A stretch of DNA of 10,121 nucleotides from Pinguiococcus pyrenoidosus (GCA_019677205.1 JAAMXY010001526.1:1-10121); one strand, 5' to 3'; shown: positions 1-7,533, counted from the stretch's first letter. A program made the numbers and translations. Notes: generated from the sequence alone by a model not told the origin.

Positions 1-2
1 TC

Positions 3-1280
3 ACAGATATGGGGAGCATGTTCCGCAATGCTGACGCCTTCAACAAGGACATTAGCTCTTGGGATACCAGCAGCGTCACAGACATGAGCTACATGTTCTA
101 TGGTGCGACGGTCTTCAACCAAGACATCGGCGCATGGGATACCAGCAATGTCGTGGACATGAGTGCGATGTTCCTTAGCGCCAAGGCTTTCAACCAGGAC
201 ATCAGCAAATGGGATACCAGCAGCGTCACAGATATGAGCTATATGTTCTACGATGCTGACGCTTTCAACCAGGACGTTAGCTCCTGGAATACCAGCAGCG
301 TCACAGAGATGGGCGATATGTTCTATGATGCTGACGCTTTTCACCAAACGCTCTGCTGGGATCTCAGAAGTCTGCAGTCCCCGACGAGCGCTTCCGCGAT
401 TGCATACGGCAGTGACGGGGATGTGTTCGATCGGTTTTGCTTGGACTGCCCGTGTGCACCGTCGAGAGCGCCGACCCCAGCACCAAGCCCAGCTCCGACG
501 TATGCGCCGCACAGCGGCAGCTCTGTCTCGACGACGCTTGTCACGGCAGGAAACCCGGACACCTTGGCTTGCAGCGAAGCACTGCAGGGCGCCTTCATCA
601 AGAGCGCCGAAAGAGCCATCTGCGACGCGGCGGGCCTCCTAGATCATCAAAGCGGACGCTGCCGATCCCCAGCGACCACCACTGTGCTGGCTGGAGGCGA
701 CGGCATCGACTGCAGCGGCTTCAGTCCTTCGTCTGCTCGTCGGCTTCAGCTTGCTGGAGGGCAGCGGCACAAGCGGCGGCGGCTTGACGCGGTCGCGGAG
801 TACCGGTCAGTCCTGATGGTATCGGAAGCAGCCGCCATCGAAGCTGGGCTGGACGCGTCGACCGACTACATCTCAAGCATCCGCGCCAGCATCGAAGCGT
901 CCCTACAGGAGGCCGAAGGCATGGGCTCAGCCTCGAGCTTTCTTCAGGACTTTGAAGCCGCTCTTCTCGACGAAGTGAATGCAGCCGGCGGAGAGATCGA
1001 TGGTTTCACCACAAGCAACGCCACTGCCATCTCCGAGACCGTGGCGCTAACGGCGTACGACGTTGAGCTCGATGGCGACGGGGACGAAGACTCCGACAGT
1101 GGTTCGGAAGGGCTCAGCAGAGGCCAGATTGCGGGTATCGCTGCTGGCGTCGTCGCTGCGGTGGCTCTTGTGGTCTGTGCTGTGGTGATGGGAGCTGGTC
1201 GCCTGAAGAACAAGGTCGGGGAGTCGGTGCACACGGCCAGACCGCATCAAGCCGATTTGAAAAAGGACTTGCGAGTTTGA
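3..1280 (+). CDS. BspA-like (DUF285) repeat surface protein, single-pass membrane anchor, 5' partial
   Basis: The frame is open to the left edge, and the residues before the first visible ATG (position 9) already fit the repeat, so the true start lies outside the window. Numbering from that Met: residues 1-120 are 25-residue repeats with the core [20 protein letters not shown], the signature of BspA-type leucine-rich repeats (DUF285). A Cys-containing cap follows (C116, C144, C147, C149), then a Pro/Ala/Ser/Thr stalk (150-167) and an unassigned region. That region has a basic cluster at 253-258 (RHKRRR), which could be a protease processing site (inference). An acidic stretch precedes a hydrophobic Ala/Val/Gly helix at about 374-397, and a 26-residue tail ends at TGA. 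The expected topology is repeats outside and tail in the cytosol. DUF285 proteins of protists are usually cell-surface proteins, possibly in adhesion or recognition; the ligand is unknown. The signal peptide is not in view. Family confidence is high, specific function unknown. Confidence 0.9.
   Translation, partial: TDMGSMFRNADAFNKDISSWDTSSVTDMSYMFYGATVFNQDIGAWDTSNVVDMSAMFLSAKAFNQDISKWDTSSVTDMSYMFYDADAFNQDVSSWNTSSVTEMGDMFYDADAFHQTLCWDLRSLQSPTSASAIAYGSDGDVFDRFCLDCPCAPSRAPTPAPSPAPTYAPHSGSSVSTTLVTAGNPDTLACSEALQGAFIKSAERAICDAAGLLDHQSGRCRSPATTTVLAGGDGIDCSGFSPSSARRLQLAGGQRHKRRRLDAVAEYRSVLMVSEAAAIEAGLDASTDYISSIRASIEASLQEAEGMGSASSFLQDFEAALLDEVNAAGGEIDGFTTSNATAISETVALTAYDVELDGDGDEDSDSGSEGLSRGQIAGIAAGVVAAVALVVCAVVMGAGRLKNKVGESVHTARPHQADLKKDLRV
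39..413 (+). repeat. Tandem 75-bp coding repeats (DUF285 units)
   Basis: Units start at the Phe codon at 39, 114, 189, 264 and 339, an exact 75-bp (25-residue) period. The fifth unit decays after its first residues into the Cys-containing cap, and the array continues past the left edge. The units starting at 39 and 189 are much closer to each other in DNA than either is to the unit at 114. This suggests duplication of a two-unit block, or gene conversion. Confidence 0.85.
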
Positions 1281-1463
1281 GTTTGAATGGAGAAGTTTGA
1301 GGTTGCGAGAGATGGAGACAGTCCACGCGAGGATAGAACGAAAATATCCTTTCTTGTCAATACGTTGTGAGCCCAGGACACCCAAACTCGCGTCGCAAGC
1401 CTCATGGAGTCCAAACAAAATCGCTGGGACGTCACATAGCGTGGTGCTCTGCTCTTGATCAAG

Positions 1464-1715
1464 CTATACCACATGACACCTCGGTCGACATTTCCGCCTT
1501 CCGGCGATTCCGCCGGGCACATCCAAGACTGCAGATTTCAAAAGCTTTCGCGTCCTTGCTGCCGCTATCATCGCGTCTGGTCGCCTTTGTGTCTTGCGAA
1601 GAAACTGATGCCCGTACGCGGTACTCCGGACTAGTAGGCCTTGGTTGCCTTCGTCAGCTGATTCTTCGATATCGTTGAGAGTCGGCGGCTGGATGATCTT
1701 TACGAACTTGCTCAT
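1464..1715 (-). CDS. Possible further minus-strand exon or small ORF, unknown
   Basis: A minus-strand frame opens with an ATG at 1715 and runs 83 codons to a stop at 1464. Its first part (KIIQPPTLNDIEESADEGNQ) reads like ordinary protein; the later part is Arg-rich and less convincing. The start context is poor (C at -3). It lies directly downstream of, and in a different frame from, the candidate exon ending at 1654, so both could belong to one spliced gene whose junction I cannot place. No domain was recognised. Confidence 0.18.
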   Translation of the reverse strand: MSKFVKIIQPPTLNDIEESADEGNQGLLVRSTAYGHQFLRKTQRRPDAMIAAARTRKLLKSAVLDVPGGIAGRRKCRPRCHVV

Positions 1716-1965
1716 TGGAGGATTGTGGAGGTTGCGCCACAGCTGAAGCCGCGGCTGGTGCCGCCGTGTGGTCGACCGACACGTCTCCGGTCTCTTTGTA
1801 GGTCCTTCTGCCAGAGGATACGTGCCGCTTGCGTCGTTCTTTGGCGACGAGTCTCATCGCCTGTCCATGAACTCGGCTGATGCCTTTCTCATGGAGGAAA
1901 AAGTCGCCGAGATCTTGGGCACTAGACTGCCCAATCCCCAAGTGCCACTTCGCCTTTCGCGCTAA
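1654..1965 (-). CDS. Possible internal exon of an unresolved minus-strand gene
   Basis: On the minus strand a frame is open from about 2016 down to a stop at 1654. Its first codons translate a pyrimidine-rich tract ending in a good 3' splice site (tttttgctccag, AG at 1967-1966), so coding would start at 1965. The encoded segment is hydrophilic and basic (LVAKERRKRH, SGRRTYKETGD) and ends in an Ala/Pro linker. A small ATG at 2096 in strong context (gaaaATGG), followed at 2086 by a GT, could be an upstream exon. Joining it directly to 1965 runs into a stop after 17 codons, so that model fails as drawn. I recognise no domain. This is a weak candidate; it could be non-coding. Confidence 0.25.
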   Translation of the reverse strand, partial: LARKAKWHLGIGQSSAQDLGDFFLHEKGISRVHGQAMRLVAKERRKRHVSSGRRTYKETGDVSVDHTAAPAAASAVAQPPQSSNEQVRKDHPAADSQRYRRIS

Positions 1966-2367
1966 CTGGAGCAAAAAGCAAGAGGCGATGGTGGTGAAGC
2001 AGAGCGTTCCGCACACTTGCTCTCAGGAGAGCCTTGCTTCAGCATGGCTCTTCATGCATTGCCTTCGGATCAGCCCCAACCTCAACCTTCGGCCATTTTC
2101 CAGATTTTCGTTCTTCACCACATCACCACCCCCCATATCAAAGGAGTGCAGTGGGGGGGCGCCGAGAGGCCGGAAACGCCTCTTGTGGCGCCAAAGACGC
2201 GCGTTTCTCCTGGGACAGACGGACAGAGTTCAGGTGGACGATGGTGTCTGTCCGCTCTTCCGACGATCGCTTTTGGAGATCTGTCACGATGACAGACGGC
2301 GAAATCTCCAGCATATCTTTTTCGCCGCAGATTTCGTCCTTTTACCGCCGCTTTCCTATAGCACAGC

Positions 2368-3996
2368 ATGTCCTTCCACTACGCCTTTGACGAGTTGGCC
2401 GTCGCGCTCAGCTATGGAACGCTCATGGGCGTCGCCAGGCGCCAGCGCACGCTGGTGGTCGGCATGGTGGGCGCGGGCGTGGTGGGCGGCGGCATCGTGG
2501 AGATTCTGAAGAAGAGCAGCGCCACATGGGCGTCTAAGGGCCTTACGATCGTGTTGTCCAAAGTGTGTGTACGACAGCTGGAGAAGCCTCGCGACTTCTC
2601 GGCGTCTCCAGGTGACTTCTTCGCCAGCCGTACTACAGCCTCAACTTCAACGGAAGTCCTAAGACCGCGGCGGTTCCAACGGCAGAGACGCAGTTCGTGA
2701 CAGACCCGTTTGCGATTCTGGAGGATGAAGAGATCAACTGCGTCGTGGAGGTCATGGGCGGAGTGGGGCTGGCCAAGACCGTGGTCTTTGAGGCTCTCAA
2801 GCGGGGAAAGCACGTGGTTTCTGCCAACAAAGCGCTCATTGCGTCGGAAATGCCGGCAATTTTGGAGCTCTTGCGCCAAAATCCCAAGCTGAAGTTTGGA
2901 ATGGAGGCTGCGGTCTGCGGTGGTATTCCCGTGATCAACGCGCTGCAGACGGACTTCTTGGGCGACTCCATCAGCGGCATACAAGGCATCTTGAACGGCA
3001 CGACCAACTTCATGCTGTCCAAGATGGAGGCTGAGGGGGCCAACTACGACGCCGTGCTCAAGGAGGCCCAGGCGCTAGGTTTTGCAGAAGCAGACCCAAC
3101 TGCAGATGTGGAGGGCTTTGATGTGCAAGCCAAAATTAGCATCCTGGCCAAGCTGGCGTTCGGCGCGACGGTCGACGTCACCAAGGTTCCCGTGAGCGGC
3201 ATCTCCCGCTTGAGTGCCCTGGACTTTGAGTACGCCGCGACCTTGGGCAGCACCATCAAGCTCCTGGGCACTGCGGTCAAGGACGCGGAGACAGGCACCC
3301 TGAGCGTCTATGTCGCACCGTCGGTGGTGCCGAACACCAACAGCCTCGCCAGCGTGAGGGGAAGCATGAACTCGCTGGTCGTCCAGTCGGACAACCTGGA
3401 CGAGTCGTCGTTCCAAGGTCACGGAGCAGGGCGCTTTCCAACGTAATGTAGCACGTGTCGGCTTAAAGTCGTTGTCGCTTTCTGCTTTTGGGGCAGACTG
3501 ATGGTGTGACTTCATCATTCACATACGTCCGCTCATATCTCTCTTTACCAGGGCGAACTCGTGCGTCAACGACATCGTGAGAGTTGCGCAGGGCAGTAGC
3601 CCGGCGCCGTTTCCCAGGGACGAAGACCTCAAGTTCAACGCGGATTACCACGCGTCCTTCTACTTGCGGATCAAGATTCGTGATCAGCTCGGCGTCATCC
3701 ACCGCATCGGCATCCTCGCGGAGAAGCACCAGATCAGTATCTACAGGTACCAACAAGCTTGACGTGTCTTCCACCGAGTTCCTCTCGGGCAAGACGACGA
3801 GATCTGAATCCCGACATTTGTTTTTAACACCCATTGCAGCATCTTGCAGAACTCCATCACGGATCCGGACGACGTGGACTTTGTTGTCACGACGGATGTC
3901 TGCTCCGTAAGCAATGTCAAGGCTTTCTGCAAGGACATCGAGGAACAGAGCTTTGTCAAGGAACCGCCCACGCTCTTGGTGTGGCTGCGAAAGTGA
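2368..3996 (+). CDS. Homoserine dehydrogenase with C-terminal ACT domain, four exons
   Basis: Catalyses NAD(P)H-dependent reduction of aspartate semialdehyde to homoserine, on the route to threonine, methionine and isoleucine. Exons as I read them: 2368-2611, 2686-3442, 3552-3746 and 3840-3996, giving 450 aa, close to the roughly 430 aa of bacterial-type monofunctional enzymes. Residues 35-42 (GAGVVGGG) are the Rossmann dinucleotide loop. Lys130 in SANKAL, the NGTTNF motif at 185-190, and Glu216, Asp227 and Lys231 in the AE/FD/K motif match the catalytic set of the family. From about 369 to the end is an ACT domain, the usual threonine-sensing module, so feedback inhibition by threonine is likely (inference). 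It is not fused to aspartokinase in this window. Introns 2 and 3 (gtaatg...ttaccag, gtacca...attgcag) are firm because they restore conserved text. Intron 1 is inferred. No obvious plastid-targeting peptide is seen, and an upstream exon is possible. Confidence 0.93.
2612..2685 (+). other. Inferred intron 1 of homoserine dehydrogenase (74 nt)
   Basis: The exon 1 frame (through KPRDFSASP) and the exon 2 frame (through VTDPFAILED) differ, so something between them must be removed. A donor at 2612 (ccag|gtgact) and an acceptor ending at 2685 (acggcag|agac) restore the frame and read PRDFSASPETQFVTDPF. That has the spacing expected between the KPR and TDP blocks of this family. Other AG sites paired with this donor give the wrong phase. 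The pyrimidine tract is weak, so a cDNA read across it would be worth having. Confidence 0.75.
3443..3551 (+). other. Intron 2 of homoserine dehydrogenase (109 nt)
   Basis: GT at 3443 (ccaac|gtaatg) and AG at 3550-3551, after a pyrimidine-rich ctctctttaccag. Joining the flanks gives GAGRFPTANSCVNDIV, the conserved Gly-Ala-Gly...Pro-Thr-Ala block, uninterrupted. Unspliced reading stops immediately at 3444-3448. Confidence 0.92.
3747..3839 (+). other. Intron 3 of homoserine dehydrogenase (93 nt)
   Basis: GT at 3747 (tacag|gtacca) and AG at 3838-3839 (cccattgcag|catc). Joining yields QISIYSILQNSITDPDDVDF, the middle of the ACT domain. Without splicing the frame stops within 15 nt of the donor. 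Confidence 0.92.
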
Positions 3997-4071
3997 ACGG
4001 CCTTGTTCAATACGGGAGAATGTCCAACTAGCGAAAAGCTCATTGTTTGGAAAGGCCTCTGAATCAACGCG

Positions 4072-6648
4072 TCAATGAAAAGATCCATAGCCCCAGGGAT
4101 CACTGGTGATGTACACCACACGGCCGCGGAGAATCTTCACCTTGCGAACTCCCCTGACGTCGCTCAGCGGTGGGTCTGTGATTTCCCGGTCATTCAGAAG
4201 GCGACCATCCATAACAGCTTGGCGAAGGGATACACAGCTGCGCGACAAGGGCGGCGCTCTGCTCCGGGAGAACGAGATGCCCCCGCTCGTAGCAGCTAGC
4301 GAAGGACCCATCTCCTCCAGTTTCTGGATGTCCTTGGCGAGATTCCACGTCGGCGCTGGTCGGAGACCCTCTGCCCTTTCCTTCCTCTTCTCCATTCTCT
4401 TGAGCTTCTCTGCGATAGAGCACCTGGGCGAATGCAAAGCTGCCTTCTGCAGCTTGAAAGCGTCCTGGGTCGACGCATGTCTTTGCGCATCGGTTACGAA
4501 GCGAGTCCCCCTTCCGCTCCCAACATCCGGAATGACCACAATTGCTGATTTGGTGCTCCGCTTCCGCTCAGGAGCAGCCCGTCGACTCAGCGCCTTTGTG
4601 CCGAGAAGCGAGGCCAGCGGTAATGGCGGAGGATCGTTGTGGAACTTAGCTACCTTCCGCGACGGGGTGCCCCTGTCCTTGCCACGATCTTTCGAATCAG
4701 CGCCGCCTCGCCCACCGTCGCTGAAACCTTTGGCGCCATGGTGGTGCAGCAGAGTGAAAGCAGTGGCGGCTCTGGGGTTGGCTTTATTCGCTTCTTTGCG
4801 TGCGATCAGGTCAAAAATCTCGAGAATCGCCGCGTCATCACCCTTTATCGTGGACGTCGGCGGCGGTGCGGAACGGGTATGGGCCCTGTTGAGGACGTCG
4901 AAGGTGCTCTGGTGGACCTGCAGCTCGGTGCTTGCAAAGGATGCATCTGGGCGAGATCCATGTTCACCGAGGGGTGAAGGCCGCCTTGGGCTCTGAGCCG
5001 CATTGCTGTCTGCGGTACGAGGTGCTCGCAGCAGGTCTTCGGCTTCGCCTCGTTCGGAACCACCAGTCATGTCCAGTGTGGGGATTCGGATTTTCACATC
5101 AGATACGAGTTGCGCTGTGCCGTCGAGAATTGCTGTAACCGCTTCGGCGCCGACTTCGTTTCTGTGACTTTCCCTCTCCGCTTTACGATTGCCTTGATCT
5201 TGCTTCTGATGGTGCTTGACTGCGGCAAAGCCAGGCGCATCATCTTCCGTTTGATGCGCATCGACGCCATCGCCATCGCCTTTGGGCGAACTGCATGGCT
5301 CCTCGACAGGACGAGCAGATGTAGTTGACTTGACATACTTCTCGAGCGTTCCCTTCTCGCTGAAAATATGCTCCTGCTGGTAGATGAGCTCATCTCTCTT
5401 CAGCGCGTCGTGGTCATCGGAGGCATTGGGATCCAGCAAGTTTGCCTCGGCTCTTCGCGCCAGCATCCCAGCGATCTCCGGATGCCAGAGCGGCTGCTTG
5501 ACCGCCGCACCATCGCTTGTGGCAGCTCCTCGCGGCCTTTCGTGCGTCTGGGAGTTCTTTGGCAAGGCAGGACTCCTGCGCAGGCGAAAGCCTGCAGCGC
5601 CCTGGTGGGCTCCGCCGGACGTCGTCAAGCGTGACCTCTTCCCGAGCATCAAACGTTCCATACATGCATGATTTGTCATGGGCCGACATCCGGATGTCCA
5701 TGCCTTCTGAGCGAGGCCGTCTTCGTGCACGAAGCGACTTCGTCTGCTCATGGGATGCGAATCGATGCGAAACCCTCCCGCCGAAGATGGTCTTGCGCGC
5801 TGTTCGGAGTAGTTGAACATCATCGTCGAAGCAGGCGCCTCGCCTTCCGACAGAACGAATTTTTGTGGATTCACCCCAGCGTCCCTCAAGAAGATGACGT
5901 CCTTTCTCCGACGAAGACTCCGCTTCTTCCCGGATCTCCCGCCGAAGCGCTTGCAGGAGAACATCGTGTCTTTGGCTCGGTCCACCCAGTCCTGCCGGAA
6001 GTGAATCTTATGCGGAAGGTCTCGCGCCCGCAGCCGCTGAAACCAGAGCCTCAGAGCAGATTCCGGTTCGACGAACGATTCACCCTTTCGCCTCGACGGC
6101 GCATCCTTCCAAACTGGAAAGGCGGTGAAGCTCTTCGCCTTCGGAAGAGCGGAACTCTCCAGCGGGTTGTCGCCATCCCGATGGGCCTGGCAGGGCTCGC
6201 TCTCGATCGACAAGTCGTCTCCACTGCCTTCGTCTGCATCTGCATTCCTAAAAGGGCTTTGGATACCAACGTCTGCCAAAGCTTTCCTCTGATGGCATCC
6301 AAGGAGGCGTCCGGCTTTCGGCCTTCGACGGATTGGCTGCGACGCATCGACTCGATCATCATGGCTTGGCTTGGGTTGCCTTGCGCGCTCTCTCTCCCTC
6401 GCCCGCACATTTCGAAGCGCTCGCTCAACAACGTCGTCGCCTGGATCCCTAGCAGCTTCTTTGTCGCCGCAGGTCCAGAAGTCCGACCGGTCCTCATCGT
6501 CGGTGTCGCCATCGGAGGCAGCGGGATGGCCGGCCTCGCCATGCACTCCTCGGTAGAGAGACTCGCTGTCCATGCCCGTTGCACACACCTCCGGTGTCAG
6601 AGACGCTAGCTCTTGACCTTGTAATGAGCCACTGTCCCGCAACATCAT
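4072..6648 (-). CDS. Orphan 858-aa charged, probably disordered protein
   Basis: An uninterrupted 858-codon frame from an ATG at 6648 (a second ATG follows at once) to TGA at 4072. I recognise no domain. The composition is hydrophilic and biased to Arg, Lys, Ser, Asp, Ala and Pro, with an acidic N-terminal patch (GDTDDEDRSD) and many basic patches (for example KKRSLRRRKD). This suggests mostly intrinsic disorder. No signal peptide or membrane segment is seen. Two parts look more ordered: a likely amphipathic helix at about 744-782 (SIAEKLKRMEKRKERAEGLR onward), and the C-terminus (VKILRGRVVYITSDPWGYGS). The length argues that it is coding, although the opposite strand also has two long open frames. 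An in-frame TGA lies 21 nt upstream, so this ATG is the likely start unless an exon joins from upstream. Its stop is 75 nt from the homoserine dehydrogenase stop, tail to tail. Function unknown; a scaffold or cytoskeletal role would be a guess. Confidence 0.7.
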   Translation of the reverse strand: MMLRDSGSLQGQELASLTPEVCATGMDSESLYRGVHGEAGHPAASDGDTDDEDRSDFWTCGDKEAARDPGDDVVERALRNVRARERERARQPKPSHDDRVDASQPIRRRPKAGRLLGCHQRKALADVGIQSPFRNADADEGSGDDLSIESEPCQAHRDGDNPLESSALPKAKSFTAFPVWKDAPSRRKGESFVEPESALRLWFQRLRARDLPHKIHFRQDWVDRAKDTMFSCKRFGGRSGKKRSLRRRKDVIFLRDAGVNPQKFVLSEGEAPASTMMFNYSEQRARPSSAGGFRIDSHPMSRRSRFVHEDGLAQKAWTSGCRPMTNHACMERLMLGKRSRLTTSGGAHQGAAGFRLRRSPALPKNSQTHERPRGAATSDGAAVKQPLWHPEIAGMLARRAEANLLDPNASDDHDALKRDELIYQQEHIFSEKGTLEKYVKSTTSARPVEEPCSSPKGDGDGVDAHQTEDDAPGFAAVKHHQKQDQGNRKAERESHRNEVGAEAVTAILDGTAQLVSDVKIRIPTLDMTGGSERGEAEDLLRAPRTADSNAAQSPRRPSPLGEHGSRPDASFASTELQVHQSTFDVLNRAHTRSAPPPTSTIKGDDAAILEIFDLIARKEANKANPRAATAFTLLHHHGAKGFSDGGRGGADSKDRGKDRGTPSRKVAKFHNDPPPLPLASLLGTKALSRRAAPERKRSTKSAIVVIPDVGSGRGTRFVTDAQRHASTQDAFKLQKAALHSPRCSIAEKLKRMEKRKERAEGLRPAPTWNLAKDIQKLEEMGPSLAATSGGISFSRSRAPPLSRSCVSLRQAVMDGRLLNDREITDPPLSDVRGVRKVKILRGRVVYITSDPWGYGSFH

Positions 6649-6669
6649 ATCTGTGGTAACCCCAAGAAC

Positions 6670-6999
6670 TCAGCAAGATCGACTCCCAAACGCCGTCATT
6701 AGGCTCTCAAGCGAGCGTCGCATACGTTCATCGTGCTGAAACTCCACATCCACTTCAGCAATGCCACTGACTTCTTAAGAATGTTTTCAAGACTTGTCCT
6801 GCTGTTGACCAGGAAGAAGAGAGCAGAACCGTGGCAAACAAGCTGAAAGCCTCCGAGTTCCGCTGATCTGGAGCTTTGGAGAAGCTCAAGCGGCAACGTT
6901 GGTTGACTTCTGAGCTCTTCACGCATTTGTCAGCTTTGCATTCTCGGCAGCAAAGGCGTCCAGATCCTGCGATACGTCCGCAGACTTCTCACTGGCCAT
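6670..6999 (-). CDS. Possible small two-exon gene, 57-aa unknown protein
   Basis: On the minus strand an ATG at 6999 in strong context (gaaaATGG) opens a 77-nt exon (6999-6923) reading MASEKSADVSQDLDAFAAEN and then AKLTNA. It ends at a donor of good form (AATGC|gtgaag). An acceptor at 6768-6767 (aagtcag|TGGC) leads to a 97-nt exon (6766-6670) reading GIAEVDVEFQHDERMRRSLE, then SLMTAFGSRSC and TGA. Phases agree (77+97 = 174) and the intron is 156 nt. The product is small, acidic and probably helical, and I do not recognise it. Acceptors at other AGs inside the intron are possible and would change the second half. The stop lies 21 nt before the 858-aa reading frame and in the same frame, so it could be the 5' part of that gene. 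The model rests on splice signals and protein-like composition only. Confidence 0.42.
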
Positions 7000-7533
7000 T
7001 TTCGCTGACCACGCTTCTTAGATACGCTGTGCGTCGCCAGCGCTTCCGCTCATCTCGGTTTCTCGACGTTTTGCCTTGAGACCCCATTCACCATCTCGTT
7101 CTCTCCAAGTGCAACAGCAAGCTCCGTATGGCAGCATCATCCACGCAGACGCGGAAAAGCGCGCATCAAAGTGGAATGAGAGAGAGAGACGCCGAATCCG
7201 CAGTTTGAACGGTTCAGCGCCCGCGCGACACCCACTGGTGTCGCGCCACCGCAGATAGACTGCGAAAAGCCGACAGCGCCAGAACTGCGCGCCTCACTAG
7301 GAGTGCACACGCTGCGCATCGATCGGGTTCGCCCTTTTCGTGCTTAAACTGAAGAGAATGGACGTGGGCGACTGAATTTGTGTGGACAAATGCTGTTTGG
7401 CAGTGGAAAGACGCGCCAGAGCGCAAATTCTGCCACGAGCTTTGGCACAAAGCCTGGACAGAAAAAAAACGCTGCTGCCCACTCACTTTGAATGACTTGA
7501 GTTTGGGTGGAGAGCCTCTTTGAGGCACTTAAA
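7000..7533. promoter_or_regulatory. Divergent upstream region between small minus-strand gene and SPEF1-like gene
   Basis: About 530 bases with no convincing coding sequence. They lie between two genes read in opposite directions, so both promoters should be here if the small gene is real. Contents seen: a short (GA)6 run at 7178-7189, a perfect inverted repeat at 7223-7246 (separate entry) and an A8 run near 7463-7470. No clear TATA box. An in-frame TGA at 7498 fixes the downstream gene's start to the right of it. Confidence 0.5.
7223..7246. repeat. Perfect 10-bp inverted repeat with 4-nt loop
   Basis: The sequence gcgcgacacc, then cact, then ggtgtcgcgc: the two arms are exact reverse complements. 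It could form a GC-rich hairpin in DNA or RNA, or be a dimeric transcription-factor site. It lies about 290 nt upstream of the SPEF1-like start codon. Cilium genes are often driven by RFX factors that bind imperfect inverted repeats, but these arms do not match the usual RFX half-site well, so no factor is assigned. Confidence 0.7.

Larger units (their letters stand above)
1281..2367. other. Unresolved stretch between two plus-strand genes
   Basis: About 1.1 kb with no gene I can name. Plus-strand frames here are short and do not resemble known domains. The minus strand looks slightly more gene-like and is described in separate entries. The rightmost 270 bases would hold the homoserine dehydrogenase promoter and 5' leader. 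They contain a run of seven G (2153-2159) and a pyrimidine-rich stretch running up to the start codon. No TATA box or other defined promoter element could be supported. The left part should hold the 3' untranslated region of the repeat-protein gene. Confidence 0.5.

Noticed and set aside
2020-2033. gctctc-ag-gagagc inverted repeat
   Set aside because: Only a 6-bp stem; expected by chance in a window of this size.
4106-4996. 296-codon plus-strand open frame opposite the 858-aa ORF
   Set aside because: Antisense shadow of a longer frame; low similarity to ordinary protein composition and no domain seen.
5668-6609. 313-codon plus-strand open frame opposite the 858-aa ORF
   Set aside because: As above: shorter than the opposing frame, with no recognisable domain. 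If the orphan ORF proves non-coding, it should be reconsidered.
6699-6926. 75-codon minus-strand frame with a hydrophobic patch
   Set aside because: It mostly covers the predicted intron of the small gene; the reading GIAEVDVEF in another frame joins in phase to the upstream exon and looks more protein-like.
7507-7533. Upstream GTG start for the SPEF1-like protein
   Set aside because: Eukaryotic context; the ATG at 7534 has a good Kozak-like context and lies before the whole CH domain.
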